Assembly: GCA_934047225.1 (NCBI GenBank)
Contig: OW203983.1
Span: 1,860,001 to 1,924,000 of the forward strand
DNA: 64,000 bases
Direction: 5' to 3'
Source of the DNA: Ypsolopha sequella
Taxonomy: Eukaryota > Arthropoda > Insecta > Lepidoptera > Ypsolophidae
This document shows positions 19,155 through 30,700 of the stretch, piece after piece; the first letter of the stretch is position 1; every line of letters starts with the position of its first letter. The notes beneath the pieces are model-generated. The model did no database searches. It saw only the letters and a program-made list of their open reading frames with translations, and was not told the DNA's origin. Both the position numbers and the translations under genes were made by a program.

Positions 19155-21720
19155 AGTATACAAATTCAAATTCAAATTCAAATTCAAATAGTTTATTTTG
19201 CAAAGCAGGTATAGATATATACACTTTTTACACGTCAAATTTAATCTAATAAAGAAAATATATGTAATAGAATAATAAATGTACATGAACTAAATTAAAG
19301 GTTTATTTAATTTATGTAGCAATATATTTACGATTAAAATGATAGGTAAAATATATATTATACAAGGTAAAATCCAATCAGCCGCCCGAACCCATACCGG
19401 AGACCCGGCCAGGGACCAGGAACAAGGTTCAGTGATCACCAACCGAGCCCCCAGCACGAATCCAGGCGGCCGACCAAATCCCATCCTATATACTACATAC
19501 TAATAGGTTACATATATAAATACATGCCTACCTCCGCCCATTCGATTAGTCTTGCTAAGAAGAAGGGCAAGAAACTTAGCAAGATCATGTCTTTTTTTCA
19601 ATATAAAACTTATACTATACAATATATGACTTATATCTACTTTAACCAAGGGATAAGAAAATACAAGACAGTAGGAATTCAGGTTAATGAAAAAAAGAAA
19701 AACATATATATCTTTGTCTACCTGTCTCATATAGTCCTTTTCCTTTTACAGTCTATAATCAATTAATGTTTACACCTTAGAGGAATCATAAGTTAAGAAA
19801 TTATACTATTTAATTAAATTATAACTTACTACGAGTATCATTATCACTGTAACACCATGCTTCACCATCATCCAAATATTCATTTATTTTATAATATGCC
19901 TTTTTCAATAGGCCCTGCTTAATATACAGTTTAAACTTATTCTCTGACAAAGTAAGGACCTCCTTTGGAAGTTTATTGTAAAATCTTATACCATGTCCTA
20001 CAAAAGAGGTACTCACCTTAGCGAGTCTGATTTTTGGAAAAGCCAGTTTATGCTTATTTCTGGTCTCCTTACAATGTTGCTTACCAAGCCTTGGGAAAGA
20101 CTCAACATTTTTTCTGACATATCTAAGGACTTGGTAAATATATTCACAAGGAACCGTTAATATATTAATTTCTTTGAACTTTTGTCTTAATGAATCCCGG
20201 TGCTTCATATTATAAATAGCCCGAATTGCTCTCTTCTGCAAAACAAAGACTGCGTCTGTATCCGCGGCTCTACCCCATAACAGCATGCCGTATGACATAA
20301 TGCTGTGAAAGTAACTAAAATAGACTAGTCTAGCAGTATCTACATCAGTAATTTGTCTTATGCGTCTAACAGCGTATGCGGCCGAACTAAGTCTACCACA
20401 TAGGGCTTCTATGTGGGGACCCCACTGAAGACGAGAGTCTACCGTAATGCCTAAAAACTTTGTTTCGTTAACTAACTCCAGCTTGGACCCCTGCAAAAGC
20501 AAATTACCATCCACTTGAATTACATTTGGTAACGTAAATTTTATACACTTTGTCTTTTTTGCGTTTAAAACTAAATTATTTACGGTAAACCAATCAAGCA
20601 CCAGTGATAAAGTTGTATTCGCGCCGTCAAGGATATCTTTACGTCTATTAACTTTAAAAATAAGTGACGTGTCGTCTGCGAATAATACTATCTTCGTTAA
20701 GTCTTTAACTAAATATGGAAGGTCATTTATGTAAATTAAAAACAGCAAGGGCCCTAATATGGAACCCTGCGGGACACCCATTTTAACTAATGCTCCACTT
20801 GATTTTACCCCGTTAATGTCTACCTTTTGAATACGATCACTAAGATATGACTTCAATAACGCCAAAGATTTGCCCCTCACTCCGTAGTGATCCAATTTAC
20901 ATAAGAGTGTTTCATGATTAACGCAATCAAAGGCTTTCGAGAGGTCACAAAATACACCAAATGCATCTTGCTTTTCTTCCCAAGCATCAAAAATGTGCTT
21001 AACTAAAGCAACTCCTGCATCTGTGGTTGACATCCCTCTAGTGAATCCATATTGTTCACAGTGAAGTAACTTATTTAAATTAAAATGAAATAACAATTGA
21101 TTAAAAACTATTTTTTCAAAAACCTTACTCAATACCGGTAAAACTGACACAGGTCTATAGTTTGAAGGGTCCCCGTGGTCGCCTGATTTAAAAAGGGGGA
21201 TCAATTTACTAAACTTCATTAAGTCAGGAAAGATACCATCATCTACACATTTATTAAAAATTAATGCCAAATAAGGAGCTATTAAATCAATAACAGAACT
21301 TATAACTTTCACAGATAGGCCCCATAAGTCCTCGGTTTTTTTCAAGTTAAGCGATTTAAATGCTTTAATTACAGTTAATGAATTAATATGTTTAAAAGCA
21401 AATACAGAAAGACACTGAGGTACGTGATCTATTAAAAGATCCTGCGCAAGCCTAGGGCTTGAATTTAAATCTTTAGTTGTTAAGGAAGGAATTTCAGTAA
21501 AGAATTGTTCAAAGGCATTCGCAACTTCTTTATCTCCTGTAACGACTTCATTGTTAATACTTAACTTAAGTTCGTTATCTCGTTTCTTACTTTTCCCAGT
21601 TTCAGTATTTATGATGTTCCATACTGTTTTTACTTTGTTATCGGACCTTTTAAGTTTTTTATTCAAGTAGATACTTTTTGCTTTTAAACACACCAATTTA
21701 AAGATGCGTGAGTGATACAA
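19155..21720 (-). mobile_element. LINE B (jockey clade), 5'-truncated
   Basis: Runs on the minus strand from the reverse transcriptase to a 3' tail of four AAATTC units at 19158-19188. ATACAA occurs at both borders (about 19151 and 21716) as a likely target duplication within LINE A. The 3' UTR holds an unusual GC-rich patch at 19375-19490. Endonuclease and ORF1 are missing. Confidence 0.8.
19819..21720 (-). CDS. Jockey-type reverse transcriptase, 633 codons, 5'-truncated
   Basis: Uninterrupted from 21720 to the stop at 19819. It codes the RNA-dependent DNA polymerase that copies LINE RNA at the target site. Order of motifs: WNIINTETGKSKK (about 34-46), NYRPVSVLPVLSKVFEKIV (188-206), motif A FCDLSKAFDCVNH (257-269), GVPQGSILGPLLFLIYINDL (315-334), catalytic FADD (347-350), and LGITVDSRLQWGPHI further on, then the usual C-terminal thumb (SYFHSIMSYGMLLWG). 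All palm residues look intact, but there is no endonuclease upstream, and the first ATG is just the first in the truncated copy. Antisense within the giant gene's intron. Probably young, as no stop has accumulated in 1.9 kb. Confidence 0.9.
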   Translation of the reverse strand: MYHSRIFKLVCLKAKSIYLNKKLKRSDNKVKTVWNIINTETGKSKKRDNELKLSINNEVVTGDKEVANAFEQFFTEIPSLTTKDLNSSPRLAQDLLIDHVPQCLSVFAFKHINSLTVIKAFKSLNLKKTEDLWGLSVKVISSVIDLIAPYLALIFNKCVDDGIFPDLMKFSKLIPLFKSGDHGDPSNYRPVSVLPVLSKVFEKIVFNQLLFHFNLNKLLHCEQYGFTRGMSTTDAGVALVKHIFDAWEEKQDAFGVFCDLSKAFDCVNHETLLCKLDHYGVRGKSLALLKSYLSDRIQKVDINGVKSSGALVKMGVPQGSILGPLLFLIYINDLPYLVKDLTKIVLFADDTSLIFKVNRRKDILDGANTTLSLVLDWFTVNNLVLNAKKTKCIKFTLPNVIQVDGNLLLQGSKLELVNETKFLGITVDSRLQWGPHIEALCGRLSSAAYAVRRIRQITDVDTARLVYFSYFHSIMSYGMLLWGRAADTDAVFVLQKRAIRAIYNMKHRDSLRQKFKEINILTVPCEYIYQVLRYVRKNVESFPRLGKQHCKETRNKHKLAFPKIRLAKVSTSFVGHGIRFYNKLPKEVLTLSENKFKLYIKQGLLKKAYYKINEYLDDGEAWCYSDNDTRSKL

Positions 21721-22119
21721 TGCACAAAGGCGAACTTAATGCTAATTAGCATTCTCTACCAGTTAACCTTTGGTGATGTGGAGATTACAAGGGTAGTGCC
21801 AAATAAGTAATTAATTAATTAATTTATAAATATTATCTTTTAATAATATAACATATAATATCTACATAAACATATACAAATACAAAAATATGCATATTAG
21901 TGTATATACTATACATAAATAAATATAGAACAATATATCGGTAGTTACGAGAAGGATGACTCAGGGGACAAAGTGAAAAAATTACAGGTGTGGTGACTGA
22001 CTCTGTAGCCGTAGATAGTGTTGATAGACTCTGATTTTAAAGGTATTTATAAGTGATTTCTATATACGACACATTTGCTGGCAAACATTGCTGGCTTTAT
22101 TTTAAACGTCAGTGCTATC

Positions 22120-22453
22120 TAATATTTATTATATTCTTTATTGTACACACATAAAAAACTCAAAATAAAATGACAAAATCGAAAATAATATGCACAAAGG
22201 CGAGCTTGCCTCTGTAAGAGGTTTCTTCCAGCCAACCAGTATTGTAGTGAAAGCTAAAATTAAAGAGGTTGGCAGCAAGCGCATAATTGTCAACTAAATA
22301 AATAGTGTACTTTAATTTACACAACACAATATTGTGTATAAAATTAATGAATACAATGTAAAATAATATAAAATACAATGAATAAAATTGATAAGATAAC
22401 AAATAAAATGGACATAAATAAATAATGTAGAAGTATATAAATATATATCTATT
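22120..22453. other. LINE 3'-end scrap in AT-rich DNA
   Basis: TTCTTTATTGTACACACATA, ATGCACAAAGGCGAGCTTGC and TTCTTCCAGCCAACCAG at 22130-22240 are a minus-strand LINE 3' UTR without coding. 22300-22450 has nothing recognisable. Confidence 0.5.
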
Positions 22454-22686
22454 TATACAAGGTGACTTTTTGATCATCGTCCAAATTCATACTGGAGGCT
22501 AGATAAGTAATCAGTATCTTGGATCAGTAACAAATTTTGTAAAATTCGTAAAATGAAATTTCGGCTTCCCATATAAATTCAGTTCCAGTCCCGAATTTCA
22601 CCAAAATTGTTATTGATCCATGATACTGATCACTTACCAAGCCACCAGTATGAATTTGGACGATGATGAAAAAGTCACCTTGTATA
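22454..22686. mobile_element. MITE family 1, copy 2
   Basis: Same ends as 7535-7780: TATACAAGGTGACTTTTTGA and AAAAAGTCACCTTGTATA, and the interior TTCATACTGGAGGCT / AGCCACCAGTATGAATT inverted pair. It is closer to a perfect palindrome than copy 1. No coding. Confidence 0.88.
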
Positions 22687-22687
22687 T

Positions 22688-24615
22688 ATAATAATAATAA
22701 TAATAAAATTCTTTATTGCACAAGTTAAATTTTTGTACACAGGCGAGCTTAATACTATTTAGTATTTTCTACCAGCTCATAGGATATATACATATATCTA
22801 TTAATATATACATAAATAATTTCAAATATATAATCTAAATATTACTCATAAGAAAGAAAGTGCTCTTTTAATTTGTGTTTAAAAGATGATACTGTCAGAT
22901 TATCTCTCGAAATTTTAGACAGTGTGTTCCACATTCCAGCTGCAGGAACTGCAGGCGCTTCTAAGCTTCTAAGGTCACACGATCTCTGAAGCCTGTCAGG
23001 GGGAAGAACACTGAAACGTTTGCGAACATACGGAAGGGCATTAGGGTTATTCAAAATGTTAAATAAGACGCTAAGCATGTGCATATAATCTACGAGAGCG
23101 AATTGAAAGCCATTTAAGTTTGCGCCTGTACTCTGTAACATGATCATATTTGTGTAGACCAAAATATAAAACGTATAACAAGATTCTGAAGACGGTCAAG
23201 CTTGTTGACAAGTACTTCCGTGGCATCCATGAAGCACACATCAGCGTAATCGAACAGTGGCAGTAACAGGGTTTGTGTAAGCATGGCTTTTGTTTTAAAG
23301 GGCAAGAAATTATGGAGCTTTTTAAGTGAATGAAATTAAATAAATAAATAAAATAAAAAGATTTTATTCAACAGAACACAACACAAAACACATAATACTT
23401 AAAGACTATTTAGGATTAGACAGGTTCTGTTGAAAAGGTCGGTGACTCAGCTTTTGTCCCTTAAGCCAGAAGCAAAGGGACGCTGTTATTCTGTCACTGC
23501 CTGTTTATCCATAAGGATACTTAAAACAATAAACAAAAATTAACACAACTATGATTAAAATACATAAAAAAACAATAGCCATTTTTAGGAAATTGGAACT
23601 TCTCTTGTTTTGCAGCTAAATTAACGTACCATTTAATAATATTAAGAGTATTATATGTATAATTATCTATATACTTATATATGAATATTATATAAACTTA
23701 AATGCATTAATAATAGATTTAAAATATATATTAATATATTATGTTATTTACAATGTACATACTGACACCATTTTCCTTATCTTTTTATTTGCAATTTTAT
23801 TTGTAAGTTTACTAACCACTCTTTACAATGTTTTTTGAATGTAGGAAAAGATTAGAAGTGCATGCGTCTGCTAGTTTGAATAATGTGCGCTCGCAATGAT
23901 AAATTACCATCCATGATGATGCCAAGATTTTCTACCTTGTCAGCAAAGGGGATTATTTCACCATTGTATGACACGCATGGTAAAGTTTCGAGGATGATGG
24001 TATCTCTCAAACGCTTACTACCAATGATGATGACCTGAGATTTTTTCGGATTGACAAGAAGACCGTATTCTTGCGCCCACCTCAAAATTGAAGTCAGATC
24101 ATCATTAATGGCATCAATTAGCTGTCGAAGCATTTTCAAAGTTTATACTTATTTATTTTGTTTAATAGTGTTTTCTACCTTGTCAATATAATAAGTATAA
24201 CATTCGTGAATCATAGACCGAGATCTACTACTTAAAATTTTATATTTAATTTCGTCACGTGGATTACCAAATTTCTTAAAACGTTTTCTCATCTTCTCTT
24301 TCTCCTTCAATAATTTTATGAGAGCTTTTGAAAACCAACACAAGGATAACCTGAAGTGTGAGACTTAGTTTTAGGAACAGTTTCATCTATCACTTATCTT
24401 AAGTTTTTATAAAAAGCTTTAACCATGTCATTGACATCTTTACAATCATTAACTCGTATTAAATTCCAGTCCAAAAGTTTTAACCTATTATTTACCAAAT
24501 CATAATCTGCCTTTCCAGAATTATGAGTTGCAAACGGTCTTTCCTTGAGAACAGCTTCACTATTAAAGTTAAAGGAAATCTCAAGCGGTGGGTGATAAAG
24601 ATCAACTTTAGAGAT
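22688..24615 (-). pseudogene. LINE C: shattered jockey-type element
   Basis: Reads on the minus strand from high to low coordinate. About 24610-24500: PLEISFNFNSEAVLK, GKADYDLVNNRLKLLDWN (end of the endonuclease and linker). 24343-24149: CWFSKALIKLLKEKEKMRKR, FKKFGNPRDEI. 24139-23852: YGLLVNPKKSQVIIIGSKRL, VENLGIIMDGNLSLRAHI. 23162-22842: YVRKRFSVLPPDRLQRSCDL, RDNLTVSSFKHKLKEH. The 3' end is TTCTTTATTGCACAAGTT with (TAA)n at 22688-22706. The whole RT palm (motifs A-C) is deleted between 24149 and 24139, and 23335-23830 is a separate insertion. Confidence 0.8.
23335..23840 (-). mobile_element. LINE-like 3' end inserted in LINE C
   Basis: It splits LINE C's reading between LPFKTKAMLT-type text at 23330 and VNPKKSQV at 24030. 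It begins with (TAAA)n and AAGATTTTATTCAACAGAAC, then CTGTTGAAAAGGTCGGTGAC, AGCTTTTGTCCCTTAAGCC and GATACTTAAAACAATAAAC, the look of a LINE or SINE 3' UTR on the minus strand. No coding part. Confidence 0.45.
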
Positions 24616-25610
24616 AGGGGTTTACTTAGGTTTTTAATCGCAAAAAGACATTCATTAGTGGTGTCGTGAAGTCTCTTTATTTGCTCGGCTGATTGTTGCT
24701 TCATGATGGGTAAATTAAAAAGAAGGTCTAGATGCGAGTTTACTATCAGGTTCGCGTTGTCAAATCTATCATTTAATATTTTCAAACAAGCTTCATAATT
24801 GTCAGAGCTTATTTACAAGTGCTGTATGATAGCCTCCGTTTCTCCTCTCAATTTTGATTTAAGGAACTGCATCTTCTGAGCGTTGGACATTGATGCATTG
24901 TTGTGGATTGCTTCCACAAATAGGTCCTTAAAGGAAACCCACTTATGGAAATCCGGGATGGTCATTCTCGGCGTCGCCTTTTCCATATTAGCGACGGCCC
25001 ATAACTTTTGATTAATTGCTTTTTTGATATTTTGGTATTTTTGTTCATTTTGGGAGAGTGCTTATTCTTGATTTTGATCGTCCAAAATGCTGTTAATCTC
25101 CTAATGGAGTGAATCTTTTGCTCCTCAACGCGTTTTCAAAGATTTTAATGCGTCCTCGAACTCCCACTTTTCCTTGATTGATGACACCTCGATGTTCTAA
25201 TAAAAGCTTTAAAATTGCTGGATTGCTTGCGCAGCAACTCTTCGGTCTTGCTCTGTTGTTCTCGATTTACTAGCAGTTGACGTGGAGTCTGCTTCTGCTC
25301 CTTAGCTCCTTCGGAGGTATCGCCACGGAACCTATCTTGATTTTGCATATACTCCTCATATTCACAATTGATGATATTCTTTGTGGCCTGATAAGTTTGT
25401 AGAACCTTGCTGTACTCCTTATTCGTGAAGTAAGGTTCATCTCCCACTTCACACTGATATAACTTACTGTGATTAGGTACTGAGCTTCCTTTTAAAGTAG
25501 TATTCAGAAGCTTTCCAATCCATGGGATCCTTCTTAAAGTTTGATAGGAGTTTTTCCAACTCTTGCTTGATAAGTTTTTGATTTTCTAAAAGATCTTGTC
25601 CTTCCATGTT
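24616..25610 (-). pseudogene. BEL/Pao-type gag remnant (DUF1759 region)
   Basis: Minus strand from an ATG at about 25607: MEGQDLLENQKLIKQELEKL, then 25447-25145 (EYSKVLQTYQATKNIINCEY), KWVSFKDLFVEAIHNNASMS and NAQKMQFLKSKLRGETEAII at about 24950-24830, then ILNDRFDNANLIVNSHLDLL and IKRLHDTTNECLFAIKNL at 24785-24625. The order DLF...IHNN..LS..QK..YL...L.GEA..I...L....NY..A...L..RF.N is the DUF1759 capsid-like region of BEL/Pao elements. Frameshifted, with an internal deletion and no pol part; it abuts LINE C at 24616. Confidence 0.75.
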
Positions 25611-26235
25611 GATAATTATAAGCTAGTCAATGAATAAATGGAAAGACATTACTTGATTTGTTGTTTTGAGCTTTTTACTGCACTCGTTGCTGCTCTGCTG
25701 ACGCTGATATTGATTGATGCTGATTCTGATTGATCCTGATAGTGATAGTCCTGATGCTGATTGATGCTGATGTGCGGATTGATTGTGGGCACTCAAGCCC
25801 TTGACGGATAATTTGATACACTTGATATGCTGCTAGTTGATAGTATGATCCACTTAATTGATAATTTACTTGATATAATGATATTTCACTTGGTATTATG
25901 ATAGTTCACTTGATAGTTTGATAGTTTTCTTGATATTATGATATTTAACTTGACTGGTATTTTGGTTTTTGACAGGACTAATTTTTAAATTCGCGCCGCG
26001 AGGTACTGATTCAAAACGGTTGGAAAGACCTTGTACGATCACCGAACGTATAAATGATAAGTTTTGATAGTTTTATGAATTTATTGGGGAAACACACGTA
26101 AGTATAATTGATATTGATAAGGGAGTGATGAGCACACGCGGTATGGACGGTGATCGATTGTGAACTGATGAAATTATGGTGATGGCCGACGACGCGACGG
26201 CTAAGTAAACAGCGAACGCAGCAGAATGTACGGCT
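25611..26235. other. Probable leader/LTR side of the BEL remnant, with GAT-rich repeats
   Basis: 25690-25790 is a run of CTGATTGATGCTGAT-like units; 25810-25950 is built of TTGATATNATGATA-like units. 26000-26225 is less repetitive and GC-richer, but I could not define an LTR or a primer-binding site. Confidence 0.4.
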
Positions 26236-27543
26236 TGCCCGTACAGCCTCATAACTTTGGCACCGTTAAAGATAAAGACATGAAATTTGGCACTAAAATA
26301 GCATCAACTTGCCAACATATCATGGTGTAAAAAAATATGAAAAATTTGAAATTGTTTAAAATATGTCCAAAACAAAAGTCAGAAAAATAAAAAAATATTA
26401 TTTTAAAAATACAATGTCGATATCAAATTGTAGATATTAAAAAGTTGATTGTAAAAATATACACTTTTACTATATTTACTGCCACAGATTTCAAGAAATC
26501 TTTAAATAACCACAAAAATATGTATGCCCCCCCCCCCTTATCTCCGAATCTAGTAGACCAAAAAATATGAAAAAAATGAAAAAAATATGAAATAACTGGC
26601 CAGTTAGAGGAAAACTACAGCGATTTAAAAAAAATGAGCATAAATGAAAAAGTAAAAAAAAAAAACAGCCAAGTGCGAGTCGGACCCGTACATGAAGGGT
26701 TCCGTATCATTATCTATAAGACGGCAAAAAAAAACAATTCTGTTGTATGGGAGCCCCCTTACATATTCATTTTATACTGTATTTAAGAATTTGTTGTTAT
26801 AAATAGCGGCAACAGAAACACATCATCTGTGAAAATTTCAACTGTATAACTATCACGGTTCATGAGATACAGCCTGGTGACAGACGGACGGACAGCGGAG
26901 TCTTAGTAATAATGTCCCGACCCGTACCCTTTGGGTACAGAACCCTAAAAAAGATGTAAAATAAATGAAAAAATGTTTTTACAAATACAATATGGATATC
27001 ATATTGTAGATATTAAAAAGCTGATTGTAAAAATATATACTTTGACTGTATTTAGCGACAGTGGTTTCGAGAAATCTTTAAAAAACCACAAAAATATGTA
27101 TTATGTATTATCTCCGAAACTGGTAGACCGAAAAATATGAAAAAAAATGTTGATTATAGATCATAACTAGCCAATTACAGGAAAACTATAGCGATTAAAA
27201 AAATTGAGCATAAATTAAAAAATAAAAAAATAAGTAAAATAAATAAAAAAAATATTTTACAAAATTACAGTTATGGGTATCACAATTGTAGTTATTAAAA
27301 AGCTGATTGTAAAAATATATACATAGCTTGAATATGAATTGCACCTATTTCGAGAAATCCTTGAAAAACCATAAATATTTGACCAAAAAATATGAAAATA
27401 ATGGTAATATGTGTTTACGTAAAGGTTACAGGAAAAATGAAGCGGTTGAGAAATTCACGAAAAAAAGGACAAAATTAATTTTACTGTCCACAATACGGAA
27501 CCCTAAGTACACCAGTCTGACTCGCACTTCGCTGGTTTTTTTT
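26236..27543. repeat. GGGTTCCGTA-family block, several sub-units
   Basis: GTACAGCCTCATAACTTTGG, AAAGACATGAAATTTGGCAC, then repeated AATTGTAGATATTAAAAAGY-TGATTGTAAAAATATA sub-units at about 26425, 27005 and 27285. It closes with CAATACGGAACCCTAAGTAC and GACTCGCACTTCGCTGG. An embedded classic copy, 26668-26948, runs AAGTGCGAGTCGGACCCGTA ... TGTATGGGAGCCCCCTTACA ... CCTTTGGGTACAGAACCCTA. Sister blocks lie at 34751-35476 and 49728-50455. Contains a C11 tract at 26527. No protein; 27328-27546 is a chance frame. Confidence 0.75.
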
Positions 27544-27724
27544 TAAGTTTATGATTCCATTTTATAGTTAGTAGCGTGTACAACTTGTGATGGAACTTGC
27601 TGAAAAAACAGCTTGTATAACTACCTCCTTTATTAATTTAAATAAAACTGAAACCAAAGGAAAATAACAAATTTTATTGATAACAAAAATAAGAATTCTA
27701 ATATTATTGTTTCAACTATTTCAG

Positions 27725-30700
27725 GTGGCAATAGATCAGGTGTTAAAACTGTTTTTAAACTATGGTCGGTAACACAATATCAACCACATCTATGGTCCAA
27801 ATACGAAAATGCACAACCAAGATATATCAATTCTATTTATGAGAATTGTGATTTTCGTCCTTCTGATCAATTTGTTAAACCATCAATTGATGATTATTAC
27901 AAGCCAGTTGACGCAGGAGTCCAAATTGATAAAAGTAAATTTATAAGGCGAATAATTAAACTCGATATTCCATCGTATAAGCATCCAAAAAGATGTACCA
28001 ACTATACACAGAAACATCCAATGCTCAATGAAGAGCTTCTAGTAGTAGAAAATCTCAACAATACCAGAGAAGCCCCTGCGCAATCACACAATCTTCAACG
28101 GCTGTTCTGCCGATCCAAAGCAGTTTCAACGCAATCACGCATCCTCCCACCGTTTTTAAAGGTAGCTTCGACACAATCATCCCTGATTATACACGCTCAA
28201 GGAAAAAGTAAAATTGGAGAATGTCAATTGAAACCAAGAAGAAATGTTGACGAAAGTAATAAACAAAACATAGGAATACGCAAATTGAAAGAAGTATCAG
28301 GAAAAATGATTTTATCCGATAAACCGTTTGTATTAAAAAACTCATATCAGCCAAAAGAACGGTTTCCAGATTATTTGTTGAAGCAAGATAAACCTGCGTT
28401 GTGTGGTATTCGACCAGATATCAACGAATGTAATCTCGTGAAAGATGATATTCCTATTAACATTGTTATCGGTGGACACAATGCTAATTTACATGTAGAC
28501 AGTATGGAAAAGTTTGGACAAGTTTGTCCGTGCAAACAACAACATTGTGTCTGTAATAAGAAGGTAAATATAGATGAAAAAACAATCAAGTCTCAAAATT
28601 ATGATCTGCAGCCACAGAGGTTCTATGATGTGAACAATTTAGAATACATGAAATTAACGAATAAGGGTACTACTTTTTCCAATGAAAAACTAGTTAATTC
28701 TGATTCTTCAAATTTTCTCAGAACTCCGGATAATAAAGAGCTTGGATATGGTAAAGTACAATCAAACATAATGATTTTTTCAAATAAAAGACATTATCCA
28801 GATAAGTGTACCTCACCTTTTTTTGGTAACAGAATGATATTAAAACAAAAAGTCGTTTCTCAACAACATTGTTTTCCTAAACTGTTAACAACACGAGATA
28901 TTTCTTACGAGCAAAAAGGTAGAATATTGTACAACCCTTATAATTCTAAATTCAACAACAATAATAGAAATTCTGCACGTAATTACTCAAGTCTTAAAAA
29001 ACAATCAAAATCAGCAAACACCGAATTTTTGCATTCAGATAGCTTCAAACATTTCAGAGAGAAATATGTATGTAAACCAAATTCTGACTGTTGTCTTTCT
29101 AAACGTTCTATTTCAATACAAACAACAGATAATCGGTACTGCTGGTGTAAACCAAAACGAAAAGATATATGTGCTACAAACAAATATTGGAAACTACCTG
29201 CTCGTAGCTGTGAGCGTTTACCTAAGAGAAATTGGGCTACAGAAAATATGTGTATGGGTAAGCCGAATCAATTATTTAAAGCTTTTGAAAATACTTTTAA
29301 ATACACTGGGTGCTACAACAAAGATGTACAAAATAATTATTTAGAAAAGTGCTTGCAAGTTACTGACAGTACTTGTGCATATTTCCCAATAAAAAATCGC
29401 GACGGTAAACTAAGCAAAATGTGTCCATATAAACAATCAATAAGTTGCGAATTCGTTCCCAAACGACGAAATGTTAATAAAAATAAAAAAAAAGAAAAGA
29501 AGAAAAAGGGTGTCCATTGTCAGTCTCCCCCAATAATATATCACCCACAGTTCAGAAGTTTATGTCTATGTAATAACCCTCCTGAAACAAGATGCAAAGA
29601 ACGTTTGTGCAACCAACAAAATATTTCAAAAAACAACGTGGCTGCTACAATAGCAATGGTTGATTATCCCTCGGCAATATACAGCTGCAAAGAACTTGGA
29701 GAAAAATATTTAAAGAATAATTTGCAGGTTACTAAAACAACAATTGTAGAATGCCCGTCATCTAATAAATATAGCGAAGAACTAAAAAAATTATGTCTAT
29801 GTAAACATCTGCAAAAACCAATATATCTCGAACCAAAAAGCCATAATTGTTTTTGGGAGCAACAAGAAAACGTATACAAAAACAACATAGAGTTTACAAA
29901 AAAAAAACACGTAGCTGGTCAATATCCATTTGCAATAATAAACACTGCTGAGGACAGAAATAATGGTTTTTGTGGCCAATCACGAGAACCAAAAACGTAT
30001 ATTACTCAACCAAAAGAAAGAATTACTTTCAAAACACAGAACAACGAAAATATTTCTCTCCATTACATGGAAAATGTGTCTGAATCTAAATTTAATAGAA
30101 GAAGAAAATCGAGTTCGATGAATATATTGTGCAAGCAAAATCCTGTGATCGATTTTACGCGCATTGAAAACCAAGTCGCAAGCTCTACAAGTGACAATCT
30201 TAGAGGAAAAAACACGAAATATGGACAAAATTCCCAAGACAAAATAATTGACGATGAAAAAGTTATAGCCTATCATAATTTTGAACAATTCCCTGATTCC
30301 CCATCTAAATTTAAAAATAAAAGATCGACAAATATTGTTGGTCGTGCAATGTCTATAGAATCGTCTAAGATATCTGCGTTAAGTAAGGTTGACCATTTCT
30401 ATAGAACAGTTAGTAATATCTGTGATAACTTCAAGTGGCTTAAAAGAGCATCAAAACGAGTACCGTTTTCGATACAAATGCCAAAATTAACCCAGTCTAA
30501 AATAATGGTGAAGCTATTATCTTTTAAAAAGTGCCCTCCTGCTCAATGTAATAAATTACCAACTTTACCCTTATCAAAACTACCAGAATATAAAATTTCA
30601 CATGAATTCGACTATAACAAACATACACAACTAGCTTTGTCTGAGTATAAACATTCACGAAAGCTGCAGAAAGTAAATACTGACCAAAATCACTATGAAA

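Larger units (their letters stand above)
19121..22047 (-). mobile_element. LINE A, 5'-truncated, with a second LINE nested inside
   Basis: A 7-bp duplication TATAAGT flanks it (19114-19120 and 22048-22054). Its minus-strand 3' UTR starts with (TATG)n and TTCTTTATTGCACAAAATAAG, is cut at about 19155, and resumes at 21717 with CAATGCACAAAGGCGAACTT and TAGCATTCTCTACCAG. This phrase, TTTATTGCACAA...GGCGARCTT...TTTCTACCAG, recurs at 22130-22260 and 22695-22780 and is a standard LINE 3' end in the window. Contents beyond 21800 are AT-rich non-coding. Confidence 0.7.

Noticed and set aside
19290..19500. GC-rich patch as a possible host exon
   Set aside because: It is within the 3' UTR of LINE B and lacks splice sites or a convincing frame.
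26526..26538. Poly-C tracts here, at 3001 and at 35195 as possible regulatory sites
   Set aside because: Simple homopolymers inside repeats; exact length is also prone to sequencing error.
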